In this document: positions 35,089-43,904 of the stretch, one piece after another
Layout: each line of letters opens with the position of its first letter
Numbering within the stretch: the first letter of the stretch is position 1
Made by a program: the position numbers and the translations under genes
The notes under the pieces: model-generated
What the model saw: the letters and a program-made list of their open reading frames with translations, nothing else
Database searches by the model: none
Told to the model about the DNA's origin: nothing
NCBI GenBank assembly: GCA_003220265.1
Contig: QHRW01000119.1
Location: 1-54,117 of the forward strand
Length of the DNA: 54,117 nucleotides
Direction of reading: 5' to 3'
From: Candidatus Rokuibacteriota bacterium
GTDB lineage: Bacteria > Methylomirabilota > Methylomirabilia > Rokubacteriales > CSP1-6

Positions 35089-35667
35089 TTAGTCTGCGAA
35101 GCCGACCACGCGCGGGTCGTCGGAGACGCGCGGGCGGCGCGCCTCCGGCGCGCGCTTCACGCGGCTCTTGGGCCCGCGGCTGATGGCGATCTTTCCGGTG
35201 CGCACCACTTCCTGGATCCCGATGGGCCGCAGCAGCTCGATGAGCGCCTCGATCTTGCCCTCGTCGCCGGTGGTCTCCAGCACGAAGGACACCGGCGTCA
35301 CGTCCACCACCCGCGCGCGGAAGATGTCGGCCGTCCTCAAGATCTCGGCACGGTGCTGGGGCTCGGCGTTGACGCGGATGAGCACCAGCTCCCGCTCCAC
35401 GTGGCTGTCGTCGGTGAGGTCGTTGACCTTGATCACGTCGATCAGCTTGTGGAGCTGCTTCGTCACCTGCTCGATGACGAACTCGTCGCCGCTCACCACG
35501 ATCGTCATGCGGGAGACGCTGGGATCGAGCGTCTCGCCCACCGACAGGCTCTCGATGTTGTAGCCGCGGGCCGAGAACAGCCCGGCCACCCGCGACAGCA
35601 CGCCGAACTTGTTCTCGACCAGCACCGAGATCGTGTGCTTGCGGGGCTCGGCGCCGTTGGCGCTCAT
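35089..35667 (-). CDS. ilvN: Acetolactate synthase small (regulatory) subunit
   Basis: The 192-residue ACT-domain subunit mediates valine feedback on IlvB. Seen: TISVLVENKFGVLSRVAGLFSARGYNIESLSVG (first ACT domain), LVLIRVNAEPQHRAEIL, and FVLETTGDEGKIEALIELL (second domain). The last 25 residues are a basic tail (RGPKSRVKRAPEARRPRVSD) longer than usual. ATG 35667 shares a base with the ilvB stop (TGATG). Confidence 0.95.
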   Translation of the reverse strand: MSANGAEPRKHTISVLVENKFGVLSRVAGLFSARGYNIESLSVGETLDPSVSRMTIVVSGDEFVIEQVTKQLHKLIDVIKVNDLTDDSHVERELVLIRVNAEPQHRAEILRTADIFRARVVDVTPVSFVLETTGDEGKIEALIELLRPIGIQEVVRTGKIAISRGPKSRVKRAPEARRPRVSDDPRVVGFAD

Positions 35668-37412
35668 CAGAAGCCCGTCTGCGATTTCTCCGCCTTCTCG
35701 CGCGTCTCGCGCGAGGGCGGGGCCAGGATCATGTCGGTGTTGGCGCCGCCGGCCGGCACCATGGGGAACACGCACTCGTCCTTGTCGACGATGACGTCGA
35801 GGATCACCGGGGCCGGCGTGCTCAGCATCTTCTCGATGGCCGGCACCACCTCGGCCGGCTTGGTCACGCGCAGGCCGACGCAGCCGTAGGCCTCGGCCAG
35901 CTTCACCCAGTCGGGGATCTGCGGCAGGTCGATCGCGCAGTAGCGCTCCTTGTAGATGATGCGCTGCCACTGCCGCACCATGCCGTGGCCGGCGTTGTTG
36001 ATGATGACGGTCTTCACCGGCAGGTGCTCGGCGAAGCAGGTGGCCATCTCCTGGCTGTTCATCTGGAAGGAGCCGTCGCCGTCGATGTTGATGACCTGCT
36101 TGCCGGGATGGGCGGCCTGCACGCCCATGGCGGTGGGCAGCCCGTAGCCCATGGTGCCGAGCCCGCCCGAGGTGAACCACGCCCGCGGCTGCGTGAACTT
36201 GTAGTACTGAGCCGCCCACATCTGGTGCTGGCCGACGCCGGTGACGATCATCGCGTTGCCGCGCGTGAGATTGGAGATCTCCTGGATCACGTACTGCGGC
36301 TTGATGACGTCGTCGCTCCACTCGTAGCGCAGCGGCTGCGCCTTCTTCCACTCGGCGATCTGGGCGTGCCAGGCCCGGCGCGCCTCGAGGGCACCCGCCT
36401 CTTCCTTCTCCTGCTTGACGGCGTCGATGAGACCGCGCAGCACGCGCCGGCAATCGCCCACGATCGGCACGTCCACCTTGAGGTTCTTGGAGATCGACGA
36501 GGGATCGATGTCGATGTGGATGATCTCGGCGCCCGGCGCGAAGGCGTCCACCCGGCCGGTCACCCGGTCGTCGAAGCGCGCGCCCACCGCCACCAGCACG
36601 TCGGAGTTGTGGACGGCGAAGTTCGCGTAGTAGGTGCCGTGCATGCCCAGCATCTCGAGGCTGAGCGGGTGCTCAGAGGGAAACGCGCCCATGCCCATCA
36701 GCGTCGTCGTCACCGGGATCTGCGTCAGCTCGGCCAGCTCGCGCAGCTCGACGTTGGCGTTCGAGGAGATGACGCCGCCGCCCACGTAGAGCACCGGCCG
36801 CTTCGCGCGCAGCATCGCCTTGGCGGCCCGCTTGATCTGCCCGGGGTGGCCGTCGTAGTTCGGGTTGTACGAGCGCATCACGACCTTCTCGGGCCAGATG
36901 AGCTCGGCCTCCTTCACCAGGATGTCCTTGGGAAGGTCCACGTGAACCGGCCCCGGGCGTCCCGTCACCGCGATGTGGAACGCCTCGCGGATGATCGGCC
37001 CCAGGTCCTTGCCGTCCTTGACCAGGAAGTTATGCTTGGTCGCCGAGCGCGTGATGCCGACGTTATCCGCCTCCTGGAAGGCGTCGTTGCCGATGAGGTG
37101 CGTGGGCACCTGGCCGGTGAAGGCGACGATGGGAATCGAGTCCATCATCGCGTCCTGCAGCGCGGTCACCAGGTTCGTGCAGGCCGGTCCCGAGGTGACC
37201 AGGCACACGCCGACCTTCCCCGTCGCCCGCGCGTAGCCCTCGGCGGCGTGGCCGGCCGCGGCTTCCTGGCGGACGAGGATGTGGCGCAGCCCCTCGAAGT
37301 CGTACAGCGCATCGTAGATCGGCAGCACGGCGCCGCCGGGAAGCCCGAAGATGATGTCCACGCCCTCACGCTTCAGGCACTCCAGCACGATCCTCGCCCC
37401 TGGAACTTTCAC
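35667..37412 (-). CDS. ilvB: Acetolactate synthase large subunit
   Basis: ThDP- and FAD-dependent enzyme forming acetolactate or acetohydroxybutyrate. The 581 residues include FGLPGGAVLPIYDAL, the catalytic Glu region VRQEAAAGHAAEGYARATG, FTGQVPTHLIGNDAFQEAD, and the ThDP motif GDGSFQMNSQEMATC..PVKTVIINN. It lies 16 bp after ppdK, in the same operon. Confidence 0.96.
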   Translation of the reverse strand: MKVPGARIVLECLKREGVDIIFGLPGGAVLPIYDALYDFEGLRHILVRQEAAAGHAAEGYARATGKVGVCLVTSGPACTNLVTALQDAMMDSIPIVAFTGQVPTHLIGNDAFQEADNVGITRSATKHNFLVKDGKDLGPIIREAFHIAVTGRPGPVHVDLPKDILVKEAELIWPEKVVMRSYNPNYDGHPGQIKRAAKAMLRAKRPVLYVGGGVISSNANVELRELAELTQIPVTTTLMGMGAFPSEHPLSLEMLGMHGTYYANFAVHNSDVLVAVGARFDDRVTGRVDAFAPGAEIIHIDIDPSSISKNLKVDVPIVGDCRRVLRGLIDAVKQEKEEAGALEARRAWHAQIAEWKKAQPLRYEWSDDVIKPQYVIQEISNLTRGNAMIVTGVGQHQMWAAQYYKFTQPRAWFTSGGLGTMGYGLPTAMGVQAAHPGKQVINIDGDGSFQMNSQEMATCFAEHLPVKTVIINNAGHGMVRQWQRIIYKERYCAIDLPQIPDWVKLAEAYGCVGLRVTKPAEVVPAIEKMLSTPAPVILDVIVDKDECVFPMVPAGGANTDMILAPPSRETREKAEKSQTGF

Positions 37413-37428
37413 GTCTTCCCCCTACCGG

Positions 37429-40134
37429 TTACGCATTCGGCGCGCGCTCCGCGGAGGCCTCGCGGGTCTTGAGGCGGGCCTGGGCGGCGCTGAGCCGCGC
37501 GATCGGAATCATGAACGGCGAGCACGACACGTACGTCATGCCGACCTTGTGACAGAACTCCACCGACGATGGCTCGCCGCCGTGCTCGCCGCAGATGCCC
37601 ACCTTGAGGTCGGGCCGCGTGCGGCGCCCGCGCTCGATGCCGATTCGAACAAGTTCACCGACCCCTTCCTGGTCAAGGACCGAGAAGGGGTCATGAGAGA
37701 GCAGGCCTTTCTGCAGGTAGTCGGGCAGGAACTTGGCGACGTCGTCACGGCTGTACCCGAACGTCATCTGCGTGAGGTCGTTGGTGCCGAACGAGAAGAA
37801 CTCGGCGTCCTGCGCGATCTTGTCGGCGATCAGCGCGGCGCGCGGCACCTCGATCATGGTGCCGATCGTGTACTTCACGGGCACGCCCATCTCGACGAGG
37901 ACGGCGTCGGCCACCTTCTTGGTGTTCTCGTACGTGAGCTTCATCTCCCCCACGGTGCCGGTGAGCGGGATCATGATCTCCGGCTCCACCTTCACCCCCT
38001 GCTCGGCCGCCGTGCAGGCCGCCTCCATGATGGCCCGCACCTGCATGGCGTAGATCTCCGGCGAGGTGATGCCCAGCCGGCAGCCGCGATGGCCCAGCAT
38101 CGGGTTGGCCTCGCGCAGCGAGTCGATCTTGGCCAGCTTCTCGTCCAGCGCCGCCTTCCGGGTCGGGTTCATGTTGAGCGCCTCCAGGCGGCAGCGCTCT
38201 TCGAGCATCTCCCGATACTCCTTGGGATTGGCCAGGAATTCGTGCAGCGGCGGGTCGAGCAGCCGAATGGTGACGGGCAGCCCGTCCATCGCGCGGAAGA
38301 TGCCGATGAAGTCGTCGCGCTGGAAGGGCAGCAGCTTCTGCACGGCCCCGCGGCGCGTGATCGTCTCGCTGGCCATGATCATCTCGCGCACGATCGGGAT
38401 GCGGTCGGCCGCGAAGAACATGTGCTCGGTGCGCACCAGCCCGATCCCCTCGGCGCCGAACTCGCGCGCCTTGCGCGCGTCCTCCGGCGTGTCGGCGTTG
38501 GCCCGCACGCCCAGCGTGCGATAGCGATCGGCCCAGCTGAGAAATTCCTTGAACTCGGGGGCCAGCCCGCCCTCGACGGTCTCGACGGCGTCGAGGAGCA
38601 CCTCGCCGCCGGCGCCGTCCATCGAGATGATATCCCCCTCGCGGACGGTGCGGCCGTCGGCCGTGAACACGCGGCGCTCCTCGTCCACCAGGATGTCGCC
38701 GGCCCCCACGATGCAAGGCTTGCCCATGCCGACGGCGACCACCGCCGCGTGTGACGTGCGCCCGCCGCGCGCGGTGACGACGCCCCGCGAGGCGTACATG
38801 CCCGCCACGTCCTCCGGCGACGTCTCCGGCCGCACGAGGATGACGGCGCGGCCCTGCTTGCCCCACTCCACCGCGCGGTCGGCGTCGAAGACCACCTCGC
38901 CCACCGCCGCGCCGGGCGCCGCCGGCAGGCCGCGCGCCAGCAGGCGCCCGCCGGCGATAGCCTGCGCCTTGTCCTGGGCGTCGAAGCCGGGATGGAGCAC
39001 CTGGTGCAGGTCCAGGGGCCGCACGCGCAGCAGCGCGGTGTGCTGGTCGATCACCGTCTCGTGCACGAGATCGACGGCCACCTTCACCGCCGCCGCCGCC
39101 GAGCGCTTGCCCGCGCGCGTCTGCAGCAGGTAGAGCGTGCCCTCCTGGATGGTGAACTCGATGTCCTGCATGTCCTTGTAGTGGCGCTCGAGCCGGTCGG
39201 CGATCGCCAGCAGCTCGTCGTAGATCACCGGCATGCGCCGCTTGAGGTCGTCGATGTGCTCGGGCGTGCGGATGCCCGCCACCACGTCCTCGCCCTGGGC
39301 GTTGGCGAGGAACTCGGCGTAGAAGCGCCGCTCGCCGGTGCGCGGATCGCGCGTGAAGCCCACGCCGGTGCCCGAGGTCTCACCGAGGTTGCCGAACACC
39401 ATGGACATGACCGTGCACGCGGTGCCCCATTCGGCCGGGATGTCGTTGATGCGCCGGTACTCGACGGCCTTCTTGCCGAACCAGGAGTCGAACACGGCCT
39501 TGACGGCGAGCTGGAGCTGCTCGCGCGGCTCCTGCGGAAAGCCCGTCGCGCTGTGGGCGGCCACGACCTCCTTGAAGGTCTGCACGAGCGCCTTGAGCTC
39601 GCCGGCCGGCACGTCGGCGTCGCTGGTGACGCGCAGCCGCATCTTGAGCGCGTTCAGGTGCTCGTCGAAGCGCTCGCGTCGGATGTTCAGCACGACGTCG
39701 CCGAACATCGTGATGAATCGCCGGTAGCAGTCGTAGGCGAAGCGCTCGTTGCGCGTGCGAGCGGCCAGCCCGGCCACGGTCGTGTCGTTGAGGCCGAGGT
39801 TGAGGACGGTCTCCATCATCCCGGGCATCGACACGCGCGCACCGGAGCGCACGGAGACCAGCAGCGGCCGCTCGGGGTCGCCGAAGACGAGGCCGGCGTC
39901 CTGTTCCAGCTTCTCGAGGCCGGCGTTGACCTGCTCCCAGAGGCCTTCGGGAAACTGGCGGCCGGTGCGGTTGTAGGCCGCCCACGCCTGCGTGGTGATG
40001 GTGAGACCGGGGGGGACGGGGATGCCGAGGTTCGTCATCTCGGCGAGCTCGCAGCCCTTGCCGCCGAGCAGGTTGCGCATCAGGGACGAGCCCTCGGCAC
40101 GGCCGCCACCGAAGGAGTAGACGTACTTCGTCAT
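37429..40134 (-). CDS. ppdK: Pyruvate, phosphate dikinase
   Basis: Interconverts pyruvate, ATP and phosphate with PEP, AMP and pyrophosphate. The 901 residues match the family length: the nucleotide-binding domain (YSFGGGRAEG, NLLGGKGCELAEMTNLGIPVPPG), the phospho-carrier His462 in GGRTSHAAVVAVGMGKPCIVG, and the PEP-utilising TIM barrel (RTEHMFFA, GHRGCRLGI, FSFGTNDLTQMTFG). It heads the branched-chain amino acid operon, so PEP/pyruvate balance and pyruvate-consuming acetolactate synthase are linked. Two candidate promoters lie upstream. Confidence 0.96.
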   Translation of the reverse strand: MTKYVYSFGGGRAEGSSLMRNLLGGKGCELAEMTNLGIPVPPGLTITTQAWAAYNRTGRQFPEGLWEQVNAGLEKLEQDAGLVFGDPERPLLVSVRSGARVSMPGMMETVLNLGLNDTTVAGLAARTRNERFAYDCYRRFITMFGDVVLNIRRERFDEHLNALKMRLRVTSDADVPAGELKALVQTFKEVVAAHSATGFPQEPREQLQLAVKAVFDSWFGKKAVEYRRINDIPAEWGTACTVMSMVFGNLGETSGTGVGFTRDPRTGERRFYAEFLANAQGEDVVAGIRTPEHIDDLKRRMPVIYDELLAIADRLERHYKDMQDIEFTIQEGTLYLLQTRAGKRSAAAAVKVAVDLVHETVIDQHTALLRVRPLDLHQVLHPGFDAQDKAQAIAGGRLLARGLPAAPGAAVGEVVFDADRAVEWGKQGRAVILVRPETSPEDVAGMYASRGVVTARGGRTSHAAVVAVGMGKPCIVGAGDILVDEERRVFTADGRTVREGDIISMDGAGGEVLLDAVETVEGGLAPEFKEFLSWADRYRTLGVRANADTPEDARKAREFGAEGIGLVRTEHMFFAADRIPIVREMIMASETITRRGAVQKLLPFQRDDFIGIFRAMDGLPVTIRLLDPPLHEFLANPKEYREMLEERCRLEALNMNPTRKAALDEKLAKIDSLREANPMLGHRGCRLGITSPEIYAMQVRAIMEAACTAAEQGVKVEPEIMIPLTGTVGEMKLTYENTKKVADAVLVEMGVPVKYTIGTMIEVPRAALIADKIAQDAEFFSFGTNDLTQMTFGYSRDDVAKFLPDYLQKGLLSHDPFSVLDQEGVGELVRIGIERGRRTRPDLKVGICGEHGGEPSSVEFCHKVGMTYVSCSPFMIPIARLSAAQARLKTREASAERAPNA

Positions 40135-40177
40135 GGGCCAGCAGTCTCCACGCGCAGAATGACGAAAAAGTCTTTTA

Positions 40178-40207
40178 ATCCTACAGGATGCGTGACACTT
40201 CTGTCAA
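40178..40207 (-). promoter_or_regulatory. Putative proximal promoter P2 of ppdK
   Basis: The minus strand reads TTGACA (40207-40202), an 18-bp spacer, then TAGGAT (40183-40178), leaving about 37 nt to the ppdK ATG. An inverted repeat TGACA-n4-TGTCA covers the -35 region and could be an operator. It lies downstream of the terminator hairpin, so it would bypass any attenuation at P1. Confidence 0.55.
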
Positions 40208-40236
40208 TCGCCCTCAACGCTCGTCTCCTTTTGACC

Positions 40237-40276
40237 AAAAAAGAAAAGGGCCACGGGTCGCCTCACCCGTGGCCCT
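40237..40276 (-). terminator. Strong terminator hairpin between gntR and ppdK
   Basis: A perfect 12-bp stem (40276-40265 with 40258-40247; arms AGGGCCACGGGT and ACCCGTGGCCCT, 6-nt loop) is followed by TTTCTTTTTT on the minus strand. It may end the tct-terC-gntR transcript, or act as the terminator of an attenuator for ppdK-ilv. Confidence 0.85.
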
Positions 40277-40351
40277 CGATCGTTCTGTCGTCGATCGCCA
40301 CGGGCTGGCGTCCTGCCCGTGGCATCCGGCGAAGCGCTACTCCGCGGATGC
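40247..40351 (-). promoter_or_regulatory. Candidate transcription attenuator (mutually exclusive stems)
   Basis: This belongs to the 317-bp stretch without a recognised gene (40135-40451). Stem A pairs 40351-40345 with 40328-40322 (GCATCCG/CGGATGC), stem B pairs 40323-40315 with 40305-40297 (GCCACGGGC/GCCCGTGGC), and stem D is the terminator (40276-40265 with 40258-40247). The right arm of B can instead pair with the left arm of D (40305-40297 with 40273-40265, nine pairs including one G-U), giving an antiterminator. The left arm of stem A lies within the last codons of the short leader frame. The layout matches amino-acid attenuators, but pairing was judged by eye. Confidence 0.4.
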
Positions 40352-40417
40352 TCCGGGCAGGCCCGGCAGCGCCAGGATAATCAGCCCCAGCGACAGCACG
40401 CGCGGAATCGACGCCAT
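40337..40417 (-). CDS. Possible 26-residue Leu/Ile-rich leader peptide
   Basis: ATG 40417 to TAG 40337 encodes 26 residues with seven Leu, three Ile and one Val; the core is RVLSLGLIILALPGLP. It recalls the ilvL leader of enterobacteria. It begins only a few nt after the predicted P1 start site, so it would be nearly leaderless. Alternatively it is a stray signal-peptide-like frame (ending GASAE) or not translated at all. Confidence 0.35.
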   Translation of the reverse strand: MASIPRVLSLGLIILALPGLPGASAE

Positions 40418-40426
40418 AGACCGCGG

Positions 40427-40455
40427 AGTATACAAATCGCTCACGGGCCGGTCAA
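40427..40455 (-). promoter_or_regulatory. Putative distal promoter P1 upstream of the leader region
   Basis: The minus strand reads TTGACC (40455-40450), a 17-bp spacer, then TATACT (40432-40427). The -35 overlaps the gntR stop codon. Predicted transcription start is near 40420, immediately before the short leader frame. Confidence 0.5.
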
Positions 40456-41177
40456 GCGGGCCGCGGACTGCGCGCCGGCGTCGCCGCTCCCGGGCGCACG
40501 ACCAGGCCTTCCACCGCGCCGATGTGCTCGAGCATCGCGGCGCGGGCGCCGTCGGCGTCGCGCCGGCCGATCGCCGCCAGAATGCGGCGATGGTCCTCGT
40601 GCGAGCGAGTGGGCCGGCCGGGCGTGTTCAGCGAGTCCTCGCGGCTCTGCGTCAGCAGGTCCATGATCCCGTGCGCGATGCGCGTGATGGCCCGGTTGTG
40701 CGCGGCGGCGCCGATGGCCGCGTGGAACTGCGCGTCCTGCGCCAGGCCCGTGCGCCCGCTCGCCACCTCCTTGCCCTGCTCGTCGAGGATGCGCTCCATC
40801 TCCTGGATCTCGTCGGGCGTGGCGCGCGTGGCGGCGAGCGCCGCCAGCGAGGGCTCCAGCAGCCGCCGCGCCTCGAACAGCTCGCCGATCGCCTCGCGCT
40901 GCGAGACCATCAGCAGCGCCAGCGGCTCGATGAGGGTATCGATCGAGACCTGCCGCACGAACGTGCCCTCACCCGGCCGGATCTCCACCAGACCCAGGCT
41001 CTCGAGCGCACGCAGCGCCTCGCGCACGGAGGTGCGGCTGACGACGAACTTCTCGGCCAGGTCGCGCTCGGGTGGGAGCCGGTCGCCGCCCTTCAGCTTG
41101 CCGTCGGCGATCATGGCCTTCACCTGGCGGACGATCTCTTCGTAGATGCGCGTGGACTTGATCGGCGCGAGGTCCAT
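40452..41177 (-). CDS. GntR-family transcriptional regulator, FCD (FadR-type) subfamily
   Basis: The 241-residue protein has an N-terminal winged helix (YEEIVRQVKAMIADGKLKGG, then LPPERDLAEKFVVSRTSVRE) and an all-helical FCD ligand domain (about 85-230, with the metal-binding pattern D..FHAAIGAAAHN and H..H/RILAAI). Such proteins sense carboxylic acids. It is last in tctC-tctB-tctA-terC-gntR and probably binds the TGGTC-n-GACC palindromes seen in the oxalate and formate operon promoters. The frame is open far upstream on the same strand, but that is shadow sequence. Confidence 0.92.
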   Translation of the reverse strand: MDLAPIKSTRIYEEIVRQVKAMIADGKLKGGDRLPPERDLAEKFVVSRTSVREALRALESLGLVEIRPGEGTFVRQVSIDTLIEPLALLMVSQREAIGELFEARRLLEPSLAALAATRATPDEIQEMERILDEQGKEVASGRTGLAQDAQFHAAIGAAAHNRAITRIAHGIMDLLTQSREDSLNTPGRPTRSHEDHRRILAAIGRRDADGARAAMLEHIGAVEGLVVRPGAATPARSPRPA

Positions 41178-41188
41178 GCCCGCTCTCC

Positions 41189-41914
41189 TCAGACGTTCTC
41201 GGACATTTGCGGATGCTGCCGCCGGCTCATCCACCAGCCGATCCCGGTGAGCACCGCCGCCAGCGCCAGCGGCAGCGGATGCAGGCTGACGTCGATGCCC
41301 CCGGGCAGCTCGTACTCGAAGCCCTGGGCCCACGGCCACGCACGCACGAACCGATCCTCGACGATCATCTGCCCGGCCACCTTGCCCAGGATGCCCCCGC
41401 CGAGCCAGACGATCCACGCGTAGCGATTCATCAGCCGCGCGAGCCAGCCGGCGCCCCACACCACGATCGGCAGCGAGAGCGCGATGCCGACGACGATCAG
41501 CACGAAGTCGCCGCGGGCGGCGGCGGCCACGGCGAGGACGTTGTCCAGGCTCATCGTGACGTCGGCCACGATGATGATCCAGATCGCTTCCCAGAGCGAG
41601 GCCCCGTGCCTGACCTCGGACTCGACGCCCGACTCCGCCTGCACGAGCTTGTAGGCGATCCACACCAGCAGGAAGCCACCGACCATCTTGAGGAAGGGCA
41701 CCTCGAGCAGGTACATGACCACGCCGAGGAAGAGCAGCCGCAGCACGACCGCCCCCACCGCGCCCCAGACCTGGCCCAGCACGCGCTTCTGGCGCGGCAG
41801 CGCGCGGACGGCGAGCGCGATGACCAGGGCGTTGTCGCCCGAGAGGAGCAGGTTGAGGTACGCGATCTGGAGCAGCGCGAGCCAGAACGGGACGTTCGAC
41901 AACAGATCGGACAC
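41189..41914 (-). CDS. TerC-family integral membrane protein
   Basis: The 241-residue protein has about seven membrane helices and the paired acidic TerC motifs LLLSGDNALVIALA (residues 23-36) and MSLDNVLAVAAAA (about 120-132). TerC/YjbE/Alx proteins move or sense metal ions such as manganese and assist secreted-protein metalation. It lies between tctA and gntR with 3-bp and 11-bp gaps, so it is co-transcribed. A link to the transporter's job is not obvious. Confidence 0.9.
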   Translation of the reverse strand: MSDLLSNVPFWLALLQIAYLNLLLSGDNALVIALAVRALPRQKRVLGQVWGAVGAVVLRLLFLGVVMYLLEVPFLKMVGGFLLVWIAYKLVQAESGVESEVRHGASLWEAIWIIIVADVTMSLDNVLAVAAAARGDFVLIVVGIALSLPIVVWGAGWLARLMNRYAWIVWLGGGILGKVAGQMIVEDRFVRAWPWAQGFEYELPGGIDVSLHPLPLALAAVLTGIGWWMSRRQHPQMSENV

Positions 41915-41917
41915 GGC

Positions 41918-43438
41918 TCAGGTCTCCCGGGGCGCCGGAGTGCCGACGGAGCCGCCGCGGAAGCGGCGCCACCAGGGCGTCACCACCGGGAGCGCGAAGA
42001 ACAGCAGGGCCACCGCCATGATCACGCCGGAGATCGGCCGCGCGAAGAAGATGGCGAGCGAGCCCTGGGACATGATCAGGCTCTGGCGCAGGGCGTTCTC
42101 GGCGAGGTCGCCCAGCACGAGCGCCAGCACCAGCGGCGCCAGCGGGTAGTCGAGCTTCTTGAAGACGTAGCCGACCACGCCGAAGATCACCATGTACCAG
42201 ACGTCGATCATGCTGTTGTGCACGGCGTAGGAGCCGACCGCGCACACCACGACGATCAGGGGCGTGAGGATCGCGAAGGGGATGCGCAGGATCGCCGCGA
42301 AGAACGGCACGAACGCGAGCACCATCAGCACGCCGATGATGTTGCCCGTGTACATCGAAGCGATCAGGCCCCACACGAAGTCCGGCTTTTCCTTGAACAG
42401 CATCGGCCCGGGCTGCAATCCCCAGATGATCAGGCCGCCCAGCATGACCGCGGCCGTGGGGGACCCAGGAATGCCCAGCGTGATCATCGGCAGCATGGCG
42501 GCGACGCCGGCCGCGTGGGCGGCCGTCTCCGGCGCCACCACGCCCTCCAGCTCGCCCTTGCCGAAGCGGTCGGCGTTCCGCGAGAAGCGCTTGGCGAAGG
42601 CGTAGCTCATGAAGGAGGCCGGGGTGGCCCCCCCGGGCTTGAAGCCCATCCAGAAGCCGATGAAGGAGCCGCGCACGAACGTGCGCCAGTAGCGCGGCAG
42701 GATCTTCCACGTGTCGAGCACGACGCGCAGGTTCATGCCGGTGCTCGTGCCCTGGAACTTCAATCCCTCTTCCACCGAGAGCAGGATCTCGCCGACGCCG
42801 AAGAGCCCGATGACGGCGATGATGAAGTCGAAGCCCTTCATCAGCTCCGTGAACCCGAACGTCATGCGGAGCTGCCCCGTCACGATGTCGAGGCCGACGG
42901 CAGCCAGGATGAATCCGAGCAGGATCGAGACCAGCGACTTGAGCGGATTGCCGCCGCCCAGCCCGACGAACGAGGAGAACGTCAGGAACTGGATGGCGAA
43001 GAACTCCGGCGGCCCGAACTTGAGCGCGATCTCGGCCAGGACCGGCGCGAAGAACGTGATGAGCACGATCGAGAAGAACGCGCCCACGAAGGACGACGTG
43101 AAGGCGGCCGTCAGCGCCTGGCCGCCCTGCCCCTGGCGGGCCAAGGGATAGCCGTCGAACGTCGTCGCCACCGACCACGGCTCCCCCGGGATGTTGAACA
43201 GGATCGAGGTGATGGCGCCGCCGAAGAGCGCGCCCCAGTAGAGCGACGTCAGCAGGATGATCGCGGACGTCGGCGGCATCGTGAACGTCAGCGGCAGCAG
43301 GATGGCCACGCCGTTGGCGCCGCCCAGCCCCGGGAGCACGCCGATGATGGTGCCGAGCATGATGCCGACGACGGCCACGAACAGGTTGAACGGCGTGACC
43401 GCGATATGGAAGCCGAGGAGGAGGTTTTCGAAGCCCAT
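41918..43438 (-). CDS. tctA: Tripartite tricarboxylate transporter large membrane subunit TctA
   Basis: The 506-residue permease of the TTT family starts at ATG 43438, 2 bp after tctB. Signature regions are GIMLGTIIGVLPGLGGANGVAILLPLTF and GSPTAAVMLGGLIIWGLQPGP, with about 11-12 helices. TTT systems import di- and tricarboxylates with a periplasmic binding protein. Neighbouring oxalate-type oxidoreductase genes suggest oxalate or another C2-C4 acid as substrate (inference). Confidence 0.94.
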   Translation of the reverse strand: MGFENLLLGFHIAVTPFNLFVAVVGIMLGTIIGVLPGLGGANGVAILLPLTFTMPPTSAIILLTSLYWGALFGGAITSILFNIPGEPWSVATTFDGYPLARQGQGGQALTAAFTSSFVGAFFSIVLITFFAPVLAEIALKFGPPEFFAIQFLTFSSFVGLGGGNPLKSLVSILLGFILAAVGLDIVTGQLRMTFGFTELMKGFDFIIAVIGLFGVGEILLSVEEGLKFQGTSTGMNLRVVLDTWKILPRYWRTFVRGSFIGFWMGFKPGGATPASFMSYAFAKRFSRNADRFGKGELEGVVAPETAAHAAGVAAMLPMITLGIPGSPTAAVMLGGLIIWGLQPGPMLFKEKPDFVWGLIASMYTGNIIGVLMVLAFVPFFAAILRIPFAILTPLIVVVCAVGSYAVHNSMIDVWYMVIFGVVGYVFKKLDYPLAPLVLALVLGDLAENALRQSLIMSQGSLAIFFARPISGVIMAVALLFFALPVVTPWWRRFRGGSVGTPAPRET

Positions 43439-43440
43439 CG

Positions 43441-43902
43441 TCAGAGTCCGAGCCAGGCCTCGAGCGGTCCCTTGGGCATGGGGACGAGGAACCAGCGCTC
43501 GAAGATCACGAAGGTGGCGAGCGGCAGGCCCAGGGCGAGCAGCGCGATGGTGATCCACCGATGGCGGCCGACCCAGCGCATGTAGAAGGCGACGTACAGC
43601 GCGGAGGCCACGTAGAGCCCGGCGACCTCCATGATCAGGACCATGGCGGTGGCCGGCACCAGCACGGCCAGCACGGGCCGCAGCTGCTCGCGGCTGACGA
43701 AGGGCTGGGGGCTGTGCCGCCGCAGCGCCTGCACGACGATGAGCCCACTGGTGACGACCAGGGCCACGGCCAGCCAGAACGGAAAGAAGCCGCTCTTCGG
43801 CCCGTCGCTGCCCCAGTCGTAGCCGAGGCGCACGGCGTCGAACATGACGAGCCCGCCGAGCCCCATCAGCACGACTGCGGTCGCGAGGTCGGCGGCACGC
43901 AT
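43441..43902 (-). CDS. tctB: Tripartite tricarboxylate transporter small membrane subunit TctB
   Basis: The 153-residue protein has four transmembrane helices and the TctB-typical start (AADLATAVVLMGLGGLVMFDAVRLGYDW and GPKSGFFPFWLAVALVVTSGLIV). ATG 43902 lies 2 bp after the tctC stop. TctB is poorly conserved in sequence; the call rests on length, topology and position between tctC and tctA. Confidence 0.88.
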   Translation of the reverse strand: MRAADLATAVVLMGLGGLVMFDAVRLGYDWGSDGPKSGFFPFWLAVALVVTSGLIVVQALRRHSPQPFVSREQLRPVLAVLVPATAMVLIMEVAGLYVASALYVAFYMRWVGRHRWITIALLALGLPLATFVIFERWFLVPMPKGPLEAWLGL

Positions 43903-43904
43903 CG

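Noticed and set aside
41177..43178. Giant protein joining the GntR regulator to upstream sequence
   Set aside because: The upstream part is an out-of-frame reading of terC and tctA. The regulator has its own ATG at 41177.
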